From Streptomyces canus 299MFChir4.1 (GTDB lineage Bacteria > Actinomycetota > Actinomycetes > Streptomycetales > Streptomycetaceae), in the NCBI RefSeq assembly GCF_000383615.1, contig NZ_KB911585.1:34939-98938 (forward strand): 64,000 nt of DNA, read 5' to 3'. Under the pieces are notes generated by a model. That model had not been told where the DNA came from and ran no database searches. It saw only the letters and a program-made list of their open reading frames with translations. The stretch's first letter is position 1. Each line of letters begins with the position of its first letter. Both the position numbers and the translations under genes were made by a program. Below are positions 36,117-45,120 of this stretch, one piece after another.

Positions 36117-37334
36117 CTACTTGCGCGAGGCCAGCTCCCGCGCGTGCACGCTGCGTGCGACCTTCGGGCCGAGCCAGCGCTTGAACCTGCGCAGCGCCTC
36201 CAGCTGCCCGGCCGCCCTGTCGAGCCGGTAGTACAGCTGGGGCGGGACATAGGGCAGCAGGGGTGAGTGCCGCTGGCCGAGCAGGGCGAACATCTGCTCC
36301 GGGGGCAGATCGATGTAGCGGGGCAGGTTCTCGTACCACTGGGCGCTGTAGCGGGCCGCGCTCTGGACGGAGAGCAGCTCCGACTTGCGCCGGCGCTCGT
36401 AGCGGGCGAGTGCCTGCGGAAGCTCGCCGTGCGCGTGCAGGGCGTCGCCCAGCGCGATGGCGTCCTCCAGGGCGAGGGTGGTGCCGGCGCCGACGGAGTA
36501 GTGGGTGGTGTGGGCGGCGTCGCCGAGCAGGACGAGGTTGTCGCGGTGCCAGGTGCGGTTGGTGAGGGTGCGGAAGGTCAGCCACTGGGCGCTGCCCGAG
36601 CCGGCGGAGCGGCCGATCAGCGGGTGGCCGTCGAGGATGTCGGCGAACAGCTTCTCCAGCAGGGCGAGTCCGTCCGCCTCGTCGGCGCTGTCGAGGCCGA
36701 GGCCGGTCCAGGTCCGCGGGGCGCACTCGACGACGACGGTGCTGCGCTCGGGGCTGAAGGCGTAGCCGTAGCACCAGATCCAGCCGTGGTCGGTCTCGAC
36801 GAAGGCGAAGGTGAAGGCGTCGAAGACCTTGCTCGTGCCGAGCCAGATGTAGCGGTTGCGGCCCTCTTCGGTCTCGGCGCCGAAGTGGTCGGCATGCCCG
36901 GAGCGCAGGACGCTGCGCACGCCGTCGCCGGCCACGACGAGGTCGGCCGCCGGGAGGTTGCCGGGGGTGATCTCGTGCTCGAACTCCAGGCGTACGCCCA
37001 GGGAGCGGGCCCGTGCGGCGAGGATCTCCAGCAGGCGGTGGCGGCCGATGCCGAAGCCCTCGTCACTGGCGCGCCGGGTGACCAGGTCGCGCACCCGGGC
37101 CTCGCCCTCGTTCCAGGTGACCGAGGCGTCCTCGATCGCGCGGGCCGACTCGGGGTCGTGGACGTGGAGCTTGTCGAGCAGTCCGCGCCAGTAGGTGACG
37201 CCCCAGCCGTAGGTCGAGCCCTCCGGGTCGCGCTCGTGGACCGTGATGTCGTGGGACGGGTCCTGCCGTTTCAGCAGGATCGAGAGATACAGGCCGGCGG
37301 GCCCGCCGCCGACGCAGGCGACCTTCACACGCAC
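36117..37334 (-). CDS. FAD-dependent aromatic monooxygenase
   Basis: 405 residues of the class A flavoprotein hydroxylase family. It has GGGPAGLYLS near the N-terminus, the second FAD motif LVVAGDGVRSVLR, and GDAAHTTHYSVGAGTTLALEDA. It resembles salicylyl-CoA/anthraniloyl-CoA 5-hydroxylase-like monooxygenases (STYGWGVTYWRGLLDKLHVHD, EASVTWNEG-like). It may hydroxylate an aromatic acid or its CoA ester with NAD(P)H and O2. No CoA ligase is adjacent. The GTG start at 37334 could also be GTG 37328. It is transcribed toward, but separately from, the MFS operon, with 111 bp between. Confidence 0.88.
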   Translation of the reverse strand: MRVKVACVGGGPAGLYLSILLKRQDPSHDITVHERDPEGSTYGWGVTYWRGLLDKLHVHDPESARAIEDASVTWNEGEARVRDLVTRRASDEGFGIGRHRLLEILAARARSLGVRLEFEHEITPGNLPAADLVVAGDGVRSVLRSGHADHFGAETEEGRNRYIWLGTSKVFDAFTFAFVETDHGWIWCYGYAFSPERSTVVVECAPRTWTGLGLDSADEADGLALLEKLFADILDGHPLIGRSAGSGSAQWLTFRTLTNRTWHRDNLVLLGDAAHTTHYSVGAGTTLALEDAIALGDALHAHGELPQALARYERRRKSELLSVQSAARYSAQWYENLPRYIDLPPEQMFALLGQRHSPLLPYVPPQLYYRLDRAAGQLEALRRFKRWLGPKVARSVHARELASRK

Positions 37335-37344
37335 CCCTAGGAAT

Positions 37345-37376
37345 TACCCAAAGCGTTCAATTGGCAACGCAGGGTA
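37345..37376. promoter_or_regulatory. Nested inverted repeat before the monooxygenase
   Basis: TACCC (37345-37349) / GGGTA (37372-37376) encloses GCGTT (37353-37357) / AACGC (37366-37370). The nested symmetry just upstream of the minus-strand monooxygenase start suggests a MarR/TetR-like operator. Confidence 0.45.
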
Positions 37377-37488
37377 GCAGCCGGGGAGCATGGGGCCCGC
37401 GCTTCGGATCACGTCACTTTCGGCACGTGAGGCGGGCCACTGCCTGCGGGTTCGCCCGCAAAGGATCATCGAATCCGCGGTCCGCGAG

Positions 37489-37504
37489 CGGAGGAATTCC
37501 TCCG
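37489..37504. promoter_or_regulatory. 16-bp perfect palindrome upstream of melC1
   Basis: CGGAGGAATTCCTCCG reads identically on both strands and lies 165 bp before melC1 in a 334-bp gap. It may be an operator. Nothing else in 37377-37668 was recognisable. Confidence 0.4.
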
Positions 37505-37668
37505 TCCGGGTTCCCGAAAGCCCTCTCTACAGCAAGATCATCTTTGTTCAACGCTGTACGACATTTTGGGAATTGTCTGGATCACGGCCAACCGGTCACG
37601 AGCGTTTTCTCCCGCTCTCGGCAGGGCCGATAGGCATGCGGAGTCCGTCAACTCAGGAGGCACACCGC

Positions 37669-38013
37669 ATGCCGGAACTCAGCCGCCGTACCGCGCTCAC
37701 CGCGACGGCCGCCCTCGCCGCAGGGGCGGTCACCGCCCCGCGCGCGTCCGCCGAGGAGCACCACCACGGGTCACCCGGGTCCTTCGACGAGGTCTACCGG
37801 GGCCGCCGGATACAGGGCCGGTCCACGGGGGGCCATCACGGCGGCTACCGGGTGACGGTCGACGGCGTGGAACTGCACGTGATGCGCAACGCCGACGGCA
37901 CCTGGATCAGCGTCGTCAGCCACTACGACCCGGTGCCCACCCCGCGCGCCGCCGCACGGGCCGCCGTCGACGAGCTCCAGGGCGCACAGCTGCTGCCGTT
38001 CCCCGCCAACTGA
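37669..38013 (+). CDS. melC1: Tyrosinase cofactor MelC1 (copper chaperone)
   Basis: 114 residues. A Tat signal ([18 protein letters not shown]) precedes the MelC1 domain ([54 protein letters not shown]). MelC1 binds apo-tyrosinase, delivers copper and carries it out through Tat. AGGAGG stands 9 nt before ATG 37669, which decides the start. It is followed after 32 bp by melC2, the usual melanin operon order. Expect dark pigment from tyrosine if expressed. Confidence 0.96.
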   Translation: MPELSRRTALTATAALAAGAVTAPRASAEEHHHGSPGSFDEVYRGRRIQGRSTGGHHGGYRVTVDGVELHVMRNADGTWISVVSHYDPVPTPRAAARAAVDELQGAQLLPFPAN

Positions 38014-38045
38014 CCGCCCCGTACGCCTCTTTGGAGCATCCGCAC

Positions 38046-38870
38046 ATGACCGTCCGCAAGAACCAGGCAACCCTGACCGCCGACGAGAAGCGGCGGTTCG
38101 TCGCCGCCGTCCTGGAGCTGAAGCGCAGCGGCCGCTACGACGCGTTCGTCACCACGCACAACGGCTTCATCATGTCCGACACCGACAACGGCGAGCGCAC
38201 CGGCCACCGTTCGCCCTCCTTCCTGCCCTGGCACCGCAGATTCCTGCTCGACTTCGAGCGCGCCCTGCAGTCGGTGGACGCCTCGGTGGCGCTCCCCTAC
38301 TGGGACTGGAGCACCGACCGCTCCCCGCGCGCCGCACTGTGGGGCCCCGACTTCCTCGGCGGCACCGGGCGCAGCCGGGACGGGCGGGTGATGGACGGCC
38401 CGTTCGCCGCGGACACCGGCAACTGGCCGATCACCGTGCGGGTCGACGGCCGTACGTATCTGCGGCGCGCGCTCGGGAGCGGCGTACGGGAGTTGCCGAC
38501 CCCGGGCGAGGTGGAGTCGGTGCTGTCCATGGCGACGTACGACATGGCCCCCTGGAACAGCGCCTCGGACGGTTTCCGCAACCATCTGGAGGGCTGGCGC
38601 GGGGTCAACCTGCACAACCGGGTCCATGTGTGGGTGGGCGGGCAGATGGCGACCGGGGTCTCCCCCAACGATCCGGTGTTCTGGCTCCACCACGCCTTCG
38701 TGGACAAGCTGTGGGCCCGGTGGCAGCGGCGGCATCCGGACTCCCGCTATGTCCCGGCGGCCGGAACGCCCGAGGTCGTCGACCTCGACGAGACCATGAG
38801 GCCGTGGAACGACGTGCGTCCCGCGGATCTGCTGGACCACACCCCCCACTACGCCTTCGACACGGCGTAG
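38046..38870 (+). CDS. melC2: Tyrosinase MelC2
   Basis: 274 residues, the normal length. The CuA ligands are His38, His54 and His63, and the CuB ligands His190, His194 and His216, exactly at the family positions. HNRVHVWVGG and DPVFWLHHAFVDKLW are visible. It oxidises monophenols and diphenols to quinones, the first steps of melanin formation. It has no signal peptide of its own and relies on MelC1 for export. All ligands are intact, so activity is expected. Confidence 0.97.
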   Translation: MTVRKNQATLTADEKRRFVAAVLELKRSGRYDAFVTTHNGFIMSDTDNGERTGHRSPSFLPWHRRFLLDFERALQSVDASVALPYWDWSTDRSPRAALWGPDFLGGTGRSRDGRVMDGPFAADTGNWPITVRVDGRTYLRRALGSGVRELPTPGEVESVLSMATYDMAPWNSASDGFRNHLEGWRGVNLHNRVHVWVGGQMATGVSPNDPVFWLHHAFVDKLWARWQRRHPDSRYVPAAGTPEVVDLDETMRPWNDVRPADLLDHTPHYAFDTA

Positions 38871-38952
38871 GAGTCGTCATGCGGCGGTTTGCCCTCCGGG
38901 CCGTGCGGTACCCGCGCCGCACACACCGAGAACGCGAAGGAGGGATTCACCC

Positions 38953-39405
38953 GTGTCGCAGGTCGAGGAGTCCATCGAGGTCGGCGTGCCGGTGCACACC
39001 GCCTACAACCAGTGGACGCAGTTCGAGACCTTCCCCGAGTTCATGAGCGGGGTCGAGCGCATCGAACAGCGCACCGACACGCTCACGCACTGGGTGACCA
39101 ACGTCAACGGCGTGCACAGGGAGTTCGACGCGGAGATCACCGAGCAGATCCCGGACGAGCGGGTCGCGTGGACCACGATCGCCGGCGAGGCCAAGCAGGC
39201 GGGTGCGGTGACCTTCCACCGGCTCGACGAGGGCCACACCAAGGTGATGCTCCAGATGGACTTCCATCCGGACAGCCTCACCGAGAAGGTGGGCGACAAG
39301 CTCGGGTTCGTGAAGCGGCAGACCAAGGGCGACCTGGAGCGCTTCAAGACGTTCATCGAGGAGCGCGGTCAGGAGACTGGCGAGTGGCGCGGGGCGGTCA
39401 TCTGA
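38953..39405 (+). CDS. SRPBCC-family protein (polyketide-cyclase/CoQ10-like)
   Basis: 150 residues with the START/Bet v1-like SRPBCC fold throughout (VPVHTAYNQWTQFETFPEFMSGVERIEQ, HWVTNVNGVHREFDAEITEQIPDERVAWTT, PDSLTEKVGDKLG, GDLERFKTFIEER). Close relatives in Streptomyces are stress-linked cytoplasmic lipid- or ligand-binding proteins; no substrate can be given. The GTG has GAAGGAGGG upstream. It is 82 bp after melC2 on the same strand but probably separate in function. Confidence 0.88.
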   Translation: MSQVEESIEVGVPVHTAYNQWTQFETFPEFMSGVERIEQRTDTLTHWVTNVNGVHREFDAEITEQIPDERVAWTTIAGEAKQAGAVTFHRLDEGHTKVMLQMDFHPDSLTEKVGDKLGFVKRQTKGDLERFKTFIEERGQETGEWRGAVI

Positions 39406-39421
39406 CCGTCGGCGCTCCGGT

Positions 39422-39451
39422 CGGCCGCTAACCGGCCGCTAACCGGCCGCT
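39422..39451. repeat. 11-bp tandem repeat at the RNase H stop
   Basis: The 11-mer CGGCCGCTAAC occurs twice head to tail from 39422, then a partial third copy. The unit contains TAG on the minus strand, so the RNase H stop is duplicated. Confidence 0.8.
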
Positions 39452-40137
39452 TCCGTACGGCACTCCGGGTGTCCCCAGCCCTGGGCGTTCTTCGCGATGG
39501 GCTCGCCAGCCGCGTAGGGACGTCCGCACAGACACCGGCCGGGGAACTTGGCCTTGATCGTACGAGAGGACGAACCGGAGGACGAACCACCGCTCCGCTT
39601 GGGCGACTTGGCCCGGGCGGGGCGGTCGGCTTTTTTCGGGGTGTCCGGCGACGGCGGCGGCTGGGGGGAGCCGAGTTCGCTGCTCGCGGGCTCCTGGACG
39701 ATCGCCGCCTGGCTGGCCGCGCGGTCGGCGAAGTCATTGAGCGGGTCGCCGTCGACCTGGTGGGCGGGGACGTAACGGAATTCGACCGAACGCCCGTCGA
39801 GCAGTTGGTCGATCCGCACGACGAGCTCCTGGTTGGCGACCGGCTTGCCCGCGGAGGTCTTCCAGCCGTTGCGCTTCCAGCCGGGCAGCCAGGTGGTGAC
39901 GGCCTTCATGGCGTACTGGGAGTCCATCCGGATCTCCAGCGGCACATCCGGGTCGGTCGCGGTGAGCAGCCGTTCCAGCGCGGTGAGTTCGGCGACGTTG
40001 TTGGTGGCCTTGCCCAGCGGGCCGGCCTCCCAGCGGTCCGGCGTCTCCGACTCGTCCGCGATGACCCAGGCCCAGGCCGCAGGTCCCGGATTTCCCTTCG
40101 AAGCCCCGTCGCACGCGGCCACCAGTCGTTCACGCAT
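39439..40137 (-). CDS. RNase HI with C-terminal Cys-rich tail
   Basis: 232 residues. The RNase HI domain (1-145) has catalytic Asp10 (CDGASKGNPGP), Glu50 (NVAELTALE), Asp72 (MDSQYAMKAV) and Asp135 (DPLNDFAD), with the VPAH loop His. A Pro/Ser/Lys linker joins it to a short C-terminal motif CLCGRPYAAGEPIAKN...WGHPEC, which could bind zinc. It cleaves RNA in RNA-DNA hybrids. ATG 40149 is an alternative start four codons earlier; neither has a strong ribosome site. The tail may help nucleic-acid binding (inference). Confidence 0.9.
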   Translation of the reverse strand: MRERLVAACDGASKGNPGPAAWAWVIADESETPDRWEAGPLGKATNNVAELTALERLLTATDPDVPLEIRMDSQYAMKAVTTWLPGWKRNGWKTSAGKPVANQELVVRIDQLLDGRSVEFRYVPAHQVDGDPLNDFADRAASQAAIVQEPASSELGSPQPPPSPDTPKKADRPARAKSPKRSGGSSSGSSSRTIKAKFPGRCLCGRPYAAGEPIAKNAQGWGHPECRTEAAG

Positions 40138-40225
40138 GCGCTCGATCATGCCATGAGCGCGGGGGCGCCCGTTCACCCCACCGGGACGACCGTGGCCGTG
40201 ACCTTGCGGACCTCCTCGATCCTGG

Positions 40226-40576
40226 ATGCTGCGGCCGGGAGGACGGCCGGCCCTGTTCCGGAACGCTTTCCGGCCCGCGCCGGAGGTGGCCGGGGCGCTC
40301 ATCGAGGGCCACGCCCGGGCCGTGCCAGACCCGCCGTTCGACTGGCGGCGGATGACCAACCCGGACAGTTGTTCGAGCGGCTTCGCCCAGGCGGCCCAGG
40401 GGATCCGCGGGACGGCCGCGTTCGGCGAGCCGGAGGAGTGGCGCTTCGGGTGGCACCCGGTCCGCACCCGCGAGGAGTGGCTGGACCAGGTACCCACCTT
40501 CGGCGGCACGGGCAGTTGCGGCAGCTTCTCGGTGCGCTACTCCGCCGTCGTGCTCTCCGCGGTGCGCACCTGCTAG
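40226..40576 (+). pseudogene. Remnant of a class I methyltransferase (C-terminal part)
   Basis: 116 codons. The start (LRPGGRPALFRNAF) matches the strand after the SAM-binding core of class I methyltransferases, and the middle (FGEPEEWRFGWHPVRTREEWLDQVPTFGG) matches their C-terminal half. The roughly 120-residue N-terminal SAM domain is absent upstream. A stretch of about 25 residues also seems missing before the last strand (SFSVRYSAVVLSAVRT). Its stop overlaps the convergent VOC gene by 4 bp. It is read as a degraded gene rather than a functional small protein. Confidence 0.6.
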
Positions 40577-41373
40577 GGCACGTCGGAGATCTGGGGCATG
40601 TCGCCCTGCGTCGTCGTCACGTCGATGACCGAGAAGCTCGCGCCCTGCGGGTCACTGAGGGCGGCGAACCGGCCGAAGGGCGAGTCCATCGGCCCGAACC
40701 GCACGACGGCCCCGAGCTTGGTGGCGCGGGCCACGGCGTCGTCGCAGTCGGGGACCGTGAAGTAGACGTTGATGTACGGCGGTACCTCGGGCGGGAAGTC
40801 GTCGGTCATCTTCATGCGGCCCAGGACGGTGTGGTCGCCGAGGTTGAACATGCGGAAGTCGATGGCGTCGTCCTGCATCTGCTTGGCGCTGTAGCCGAAG
40901 ACGGCCGGGAAGAACGCGTCGGATTTCTCGGGTTCGCGGGTGTAGATCTCCGCCCAGCAGAACGCGCCGGGCTGCTCGGGTGGCGCCTCGAAGCCTTCAT
41001 GGGTGCCGCCCTGCCACACACCGAAGGCGACACCGCTCGGGTCGCGCGCCAGGCACATCGTGCCGAAGTCGCCGACCTGCATCGGTTCCATGAGCACCTC
41101 GCCGCCGTTGTCCCGGATCTTGCCGGCCGTGGCGGCCGCGTCCGGCGACGCGAGGTACAGGCACCACTGCGACTGAGCCTCCTGACCGGGCATCGGCGGA
41201 ACGACGGCGGCGACGGCCTTGCCGTCCGCGTAGGCCTGCGTGTAGTTGCCGTACTGCGACGACGCCTCGCCGAAGCTCCAGCCGAGGACATCGCTGTAGA
41301 AGCTCTTGGCCCCCTCGACGTCACTGAACATCGCATCGGCCCAGCAGGGGGTTCCCTCAGGTTGTACGGCCAT
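40573..41373 (-). CDS. Two-domain VOC-family protein
   Basis: 266 residues with two glyoxalase-like domains (about 8-125 and 135-255), each opening with a CWADAMF / CWAEIYT strand and closing with DPSGVAFGVWQ / DPQGASFSVID. The pattern is that of Streptomyces VOC proteins near antibiotic or stress genes. Ligand unknown. Cytoplasmic. It is divergent from the encapsulin operon with a 334-bp gap. Confidence 0.88.
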   Translation of the reverse strand: MAVQPEGTPCWADAMFSDVEGAKSFYSDVLGWSFGEASSQYGNYTQAYADGKAVAAVVPPMPGQEAQSQWCLYLASPDAAATAGKIRDNGGEVLMEPMQVGDFGTMCLARDPSGVAFGVWQGGTHEGFEAPPEQPGAFCWAEIYTREPEKSDAFFPAVFGYSAKQMQDDAIDFRMFNLGDHTVLGRMKMTDDFPPEVPPYINVYFTVPDCDDAVARATKLGAVVRFGPMDSPFGRFAALSDPQGASFSVIDVTTTQGDMPQISDVP

Positions 41374-41707
41374 GATCGCGGCCTTTCCCGAATCGGTGGT
41401 CGGTCCGTCTCCACACGCTAGTCACGGGTGCGCCCGACCGCGCGCCGAACGGACGATTCCACCCCAGGGCGGACAGAACGGATGATCTCCGAGCGCTCCG
41501 CCGCACGGCCTGCGCGCCGCGGGCCGTACTGGTGAACGACCTGCCTGGAGGAGCGTGGGGGCACTCATGGGGCGCCGACTGCCTCACCGGCGAGGTTTAC
41601 CCCTTCCCGCCCGCGAAGCCGCCCCCTTCACGCCCTGATCGGAGAGCCGGCCCGGCTGCTTGGCTGATGCACGCGCCTGGCCATCCCGCTCACCTCCAGG
41701 AGGGAAT
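41374..41707. other. Gap upstream of the encapsulin operon
   Basis: A 334-bp region between the divergent VOC and encapsulin genes. It must hold the operon promoter, but no consensus -35/-10 or clear palindrome was found. A small ORF (41532-41891) runs into the encapsulin gene in another frame and looks like chance. Confidence 0.4.
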
Positions 41708-43144
41708 GTGTCCACACCGGACAGCGCCACCGGTCCCGCCGTCGACGAACCCGATCCCCCGTCCGAAGCCCACCTCACCAGCCTCAGCACCACGGCCGCC
41801 CGCCAGCTCGCCACCACCACCAAGTCCGAACCCCAGATGCAGGCCATCAGCTCCCGCTGGCTGCTGCGCATGCTGCCGTGGGTGGACGTGAAGGGCGGCA
41901 CCTACCGGGTCAACCGGCGCCTCCAGCTCCGGGTGGGCCGTGGCCGGGTGCAGTTCGAACAGAACGGCGCCGACGACATCAGGGTCATCCCGCAGACCCT
42001 CACCGAACTCCCCGCCCTGCGCGGCTATGGCGACATCGACGTGCTCAAGGAGATCGCGACCCGCTTCCGGGTCCGGGAGATCCGCGCCGGCCAGGTCCTG
42101 GTCGAGGCCGGGCAGCCGGTCACGGAGGCCTTCCTCGTGGTGCACGGCCGCTTCACCCGCTTCGCCGAGGGCAAGTACGGCGAGGAGGAGATCGTCGGCG
42201 TCGTCACCGATGGCGACCAGATGGGCGACGAGGCCATCGGCCGGCCCGACCCCTTGTGGCTGAGTTCGGTACGGGCGGAGACCGCGGGCGTCGTCCTGGC
42301 CCTCCCCTGGTCCGTGGTCACGGAGTTCACCGAGCGGGCGCCCTCTCTCGCGGAACACCTGGAGGCCTACGCGCGCCGGCAGAGCCTGCCGATGAACCGC
42401 AAGGGCGAGGCCGACGTGCCCGTCCAGGCGGGCCACAGCGGGGAGCCGACCATCAACGGCGGCTACGTCGACTACGAACTCGCCCCGCGCGAGTACGAGT
42501 TGTCCCTGACCCAGACCGTACTGCGGGTCCACACCCGGGTCGCCGACCTCTACAACAACCCGATGGACCAGACCGAGCAGCAACTCCGCCTGACCATCGA
42601 GGAGATCCGCGAGCGCCAGGAGTGGGAGCTGGTCAACAACCGGGAGTTCGGGCTGCTGCACAACGCCGACCACGGCCAGCGGGTCAGCACCTTCACCGGG
42701 CCGCCGACCCCCGACGACATGGACGAGCTCCTCGCCATGCGCCGCAAGACCAAGCTGTTCCTCGCCCATCCGAAGGCGATCGCGGCCTTCTTCCGGCAGT
42801 GCAACCGGCGCGGCCTGGTGCCGGGTACGGCGAGCGTCGAGGGACACGAGATCCCCGCCTGGCGAGGGGTGCCGATCTTCCCCTGCAACAAGATCCCGGT
42901 CAGCCCGCAGCACACCAGCAGCATCATCGCGCTGCGCACCGGGGAGGGAGACCAAGGCGCCATCGGGCTCTACCAGACCGGCATCCCCGAGGAGTACCAA
43001 CCGGGCCTGAACGTGCGGTTCATGGGCATCGGCGCCAACTCGATCATCCGCTACCTCGTCACCGCCTACTACTCGATGGCCATCCTCGTGCCGGACGCGG
43101 TCGGCATCCTGGAGAACGCCCAGATCGGCCGGACGGCCGAGTGA
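41708..43144 (+). CDS. eshB: Family 2B encapsulin shell protein (cNMP-binding insert)
   Basis: 478 residues. The HK97-like encapsulin shell carries an inserted cyclic-nucleotide-binding domain (about 100-235: [29 protein letters not shown]). The remaining HK97 parts read [36 protein letters not shown] and [13 protein letters not shown]. This is the SCO7699/EshB-type protein formerly called a cNMP-binding regulator and now known as the family 2B encapsulin that packages 2-methylisoborneol synthase. GTG 41708 has AGGAGGG just upstream. Its stop overlaps the cyclase start (GTGA), tying shell and cargo expression together. Confidence 0.93.
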   Translation: MSTPDSATGPAVDEPDPPSEAHLTSLSTTAARQLATTTKSEPQMQAISSRWLLRMLPWVDVKGGTYRVNRRLQLRVGRGRVQFEQNGADDIRVIPQTLTELPALRGYGDIDVLKEIATRFRVREIRAGQVLVEAGQPVTEAFLVVHGRFTRFAEGKYGEEEIVGVVTDGDQMGDEAIGRPDPLWLSSVRAETAGVVLALPWSVVTEFTERAPSLAEHLEAYARRQSLPMNRKGEADVPVQAGHSGEPTINGGYVDYELAPREYELSLTQTVLRVHTRVADLYNNPMDQTEQQLRLTIEEIRERQEWELVNNREFGLLHNADHGQRVSTFTGPPTPDDMDELLAMRRKTKLFLAHPKAIAAFFRQCNRRGLVPGTASVEGHEIPAWRGVPIFPCNKIPVSPQHTSSIIALRTGEGDQGAIGLYQTGIPEEYQPGLNVRFMGIGANSIIRYLVTAYYSMAILVPDAVGILENAQIGRTAE

Positions 43145-44190
43145 CCGCGACGAACACCCGGTGTCTGCCCGGACCGCCCGACATCGCGAGCAGCCTGCGC
43201 ACCGGTCGGCGGGGCGGGGCGATCCCCGGTCTGAGACACCGGCAGGTCGCCCCCGCCGACCCGGTGAAGGCCGCGGAGATCGACCGCAGGCTGGAGGCCT
43301 GGGCCCGGCGCCTGGATCTGTTCCCCGAGGCGTGGAAGGGGGACTTCTCGGGATTCCAGTTCGGCCGGGCCGTGGTCCTCCAGCACCCCGAGGCCGCCGA
43401 TCTCGAACGGCTCACGGTGGCCGGCGAGTTGCTGCTCGCCGAGAACGTCGTCGACTCCTGCTACTGCGAGGAGGACGAGGGCCGTGGCGGAGCGCGCCGG
43501 GGACTGGGCGGCCGGCTGATCATGGCGCAGTCCGCGATCGATCCGTACCACGGAACCCCGGAGCTGGAGGAGGAGTGGCGGGAGGGCGTCCGGGCCGACG
43601 GTCCGCTGCGGTCCTACCACTTCGCGCTCCAGGACTACGCCGCCCTCGCCACCCCGAGCCAGACCGACCGCTTCGTCCACGACCTCGCCCGGCTGCACCT
43701 GGGCTACCTCGCCGAGGCCGCCTGGGCGGAGACCCGGTACGTGCCGCGGGTCTGGGAGTACCTGGTGATGCGGCAGTTCAACAACTTCCGCCCCTGTCTG
43801 TCGATCGTGGACGCCGTGGACGGCTACGAACTGCCCGAGGCGCTCTACGCCCGGCCCGAGATCCAGCGGGTCACGGCACTCGCCTGCAACGCCACCACGA
43901 TCGTCAACGACCTCTACTCGTTCACCAAGGAACTGGCGAGCGACCCCACCCATCTCAACCTGCCGCAGGTCGTCGCCGCCAACGACAAGTGCGGGCTGAA
44001 GGCCGCCTATCTGAAGTCCGTCGAGATCCACAACCGGATCATGGCGGCCTTCGACGAGGAGTCGGCCCTGCTGTCCGCCGGTTCGCCGCTCGTGGAGCGC
44101 TACGCCCGGAGCCTGTCCGACTGGGTCGCCGGGAACCACGAGTGGCACGCCACCAACAGCCACCGCTATCACCTGCCCAACTACTGGTGA
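43141..44190 (+). CDS. tpc: 2-methylisoborneol-synthase-like terpene cyclase (encapsulin cargo)
   Basis: 349 residues of class I terpene cyclase. The metal motif region reads [10 protein letters not shown] (D105, S106, E110), where MIB synthases normally have DDCYCED. The NSE triad is intact (N256, S260, E264 in NDLYSFTKE), and there is a C-terminal HRYHLPNYW. It should cyclise 2-methyl-GPP from the downstream methyltransferase to 2-methylisoborneol or a related C11 terpenoid. The disordered N-terminus, which carries the encapsulin loading signal in this family, is only about 40 residues here against about 100 in typical MIB synthases. The GTG overlaps the shell stop. Confidence 0.85.
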   Translation: MTATNTRCLPGPPDIASSLRTGRRGGAIPGLRHRQVAPADPVKAAEIDRRLEAWARRLDLFPEAWKGDFSGFQFGRAVVLQHPEAADLERLTVAGELLLAENVVDSCYCEEDEGRGGARRGLGGRLIMAQSAIDPYHGTPELEEEWREGVRADGPLRSYHFALQDYAALATPSQTDRFVHDLARLHLGYLAEAAWAETRYVPRVWEYLVMRQFNNFRPCLSIVDAVDGYELPEALYARPEIQRVTALACNATTIVNDLYSFTKELASDPTHLNLPQVVAANDKCGLKAAYLKSVEIHNRIMAAFDEESALLSAGSPLVERYARSLSDWVAGNHEWHATNSHRYHLPNYW

Positions 44191-44240
44191 AGCGCGCTCG
44201 CATGACAGGACGTCACACGCACCAGCACAAGGAGCCACCG

Positions 44241-45119
44241 TTGACCACCGCCCCCCACACCGGCACCAGGGCAACCCAGGTGCCGACCCAGTCGACGTAC
44301 CAGAACCGTGTCGCGGACTACTGGAACGCCGAGGAGAACCCGGTCAACCTCGAACTCGGCAAGCTCGACGACCTCTACCACCACCACTACGGCATCGGAG
44401 CGGCCGACCGCTCGGTCCTCGACGAACCGGATCCGCTGCGGCGGCGCGAGCGGATCACCGCCGAACTGCACCGCCTCGAACACGCCCAGGCCGAGTTCCT
44501 CGCCGCCCGGCTCGGCCCGCTCACGCCCGAGGACCGGGTCTTCGACGCCGGGTGCGGGCGCGGCGGCGGCAGTGTGGTGGCGCATCTCGGCTACGGCTGC
44601 CACGCCGACGGTGTCACCATCTCCGAGAAGCAGGCGGAGTTCGCGAACGCGCAGGCCCGCAAGCGGGGCATCGACGACCGGGTGCGCTATCACCACCGCA
44701 ACATGCTCGACACCGGACTCGTCTCGGGCGCGTACGCGGCCTCCTGGAACAACGAGTCGACCATGTACGTCGAGCTGGACCTGCTGTTCGCCGAGCACGC
44801 CCGGCTGCTGCGCCGCGGCGGACGCTACGTGGTGATCACCGGCTGCTACAACGACACCTACGGACGGGCCTCCCGCGAGGTCTCGCTGATCAACGCCCAC
44901 TACATCTGCGACATCCACCCCCGCTCGGCGTACTTCCGGGCGATGGCACGCAACCGGCTGGTGCCGGTGCACGTGGAGGACCTGACCGCGGCGGCCCTGC
45001 CCTACTGGGAGCTGCGCAAGGAGGCCGACCACCTGGTGACCGGAATCGAGGAGACGTTTCTGACCGCCTACCGCAACGGCAGTTTCCAGTACCTGCTGAT
45101 CGCCGCCGACCGCGTGTGA
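44241..45119 (+). CDS. mtf: Geranyl diphosphate 2-C-methyltransferase
   Basis: 292 residues of SAM-dependent methyltransferase. The SAM motif is VFDAGCGRGGGS. Family-specific segments include YWNAEENPVNLELGKLDDLYHHHYGIGA, MLDTGLVSGAYAASWNNESTMYV and YGRASREVSLINAHYICDIHPRS. It methylates C2 of geranyl diphosphate, giving the C11 substrate of the cyclase. TTG 44241 was chosen: AAGGAG lies 6 nt upstream and MTTA-type starts are usual. ATG 44202 or GTG 44187 (overlapping the cyclase stop) are in frame. Third gene of the encapsulin operon. Confidence 0.93.
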   Translation: MTTAPHTGTRATQVPTQSTYQNRVADYWNAEENPVNLELGKLDDLYHHHYGIGAADRSVLDEPDPLRRRERITAELHRLEHAQAEFLAARLGPLTPEDRVFDAGCGRGGGSVVAHLGYGCHADGVTISEKQAEFANAQARKRGIDDRVRYHHRNMLDTGLVSGAYAASWNNESTMYVELDLLFAEHARLLRRGGRYVVITGCYNDTYGRASREVSLINAHYICDIHPRSAYFRAMARNRLVPVHVEDLTAAALPYWELRKEADHLVTGIEETFLTAYRNGSFQYLLIAADRV

Positions 45120-45120
45120 G

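Noticed and set aside
37390..37668. Extended N-terminus for MelC1
   Set aside because: The Tat signal begins at 37669 with AGGAGG upstream. The extension has no export or domain features.
41532..41891. Small ORF in the encapsulin upstream region
   Set aside because: Pro-rich with no family, and it runs into the encapsulin gene in another frame.
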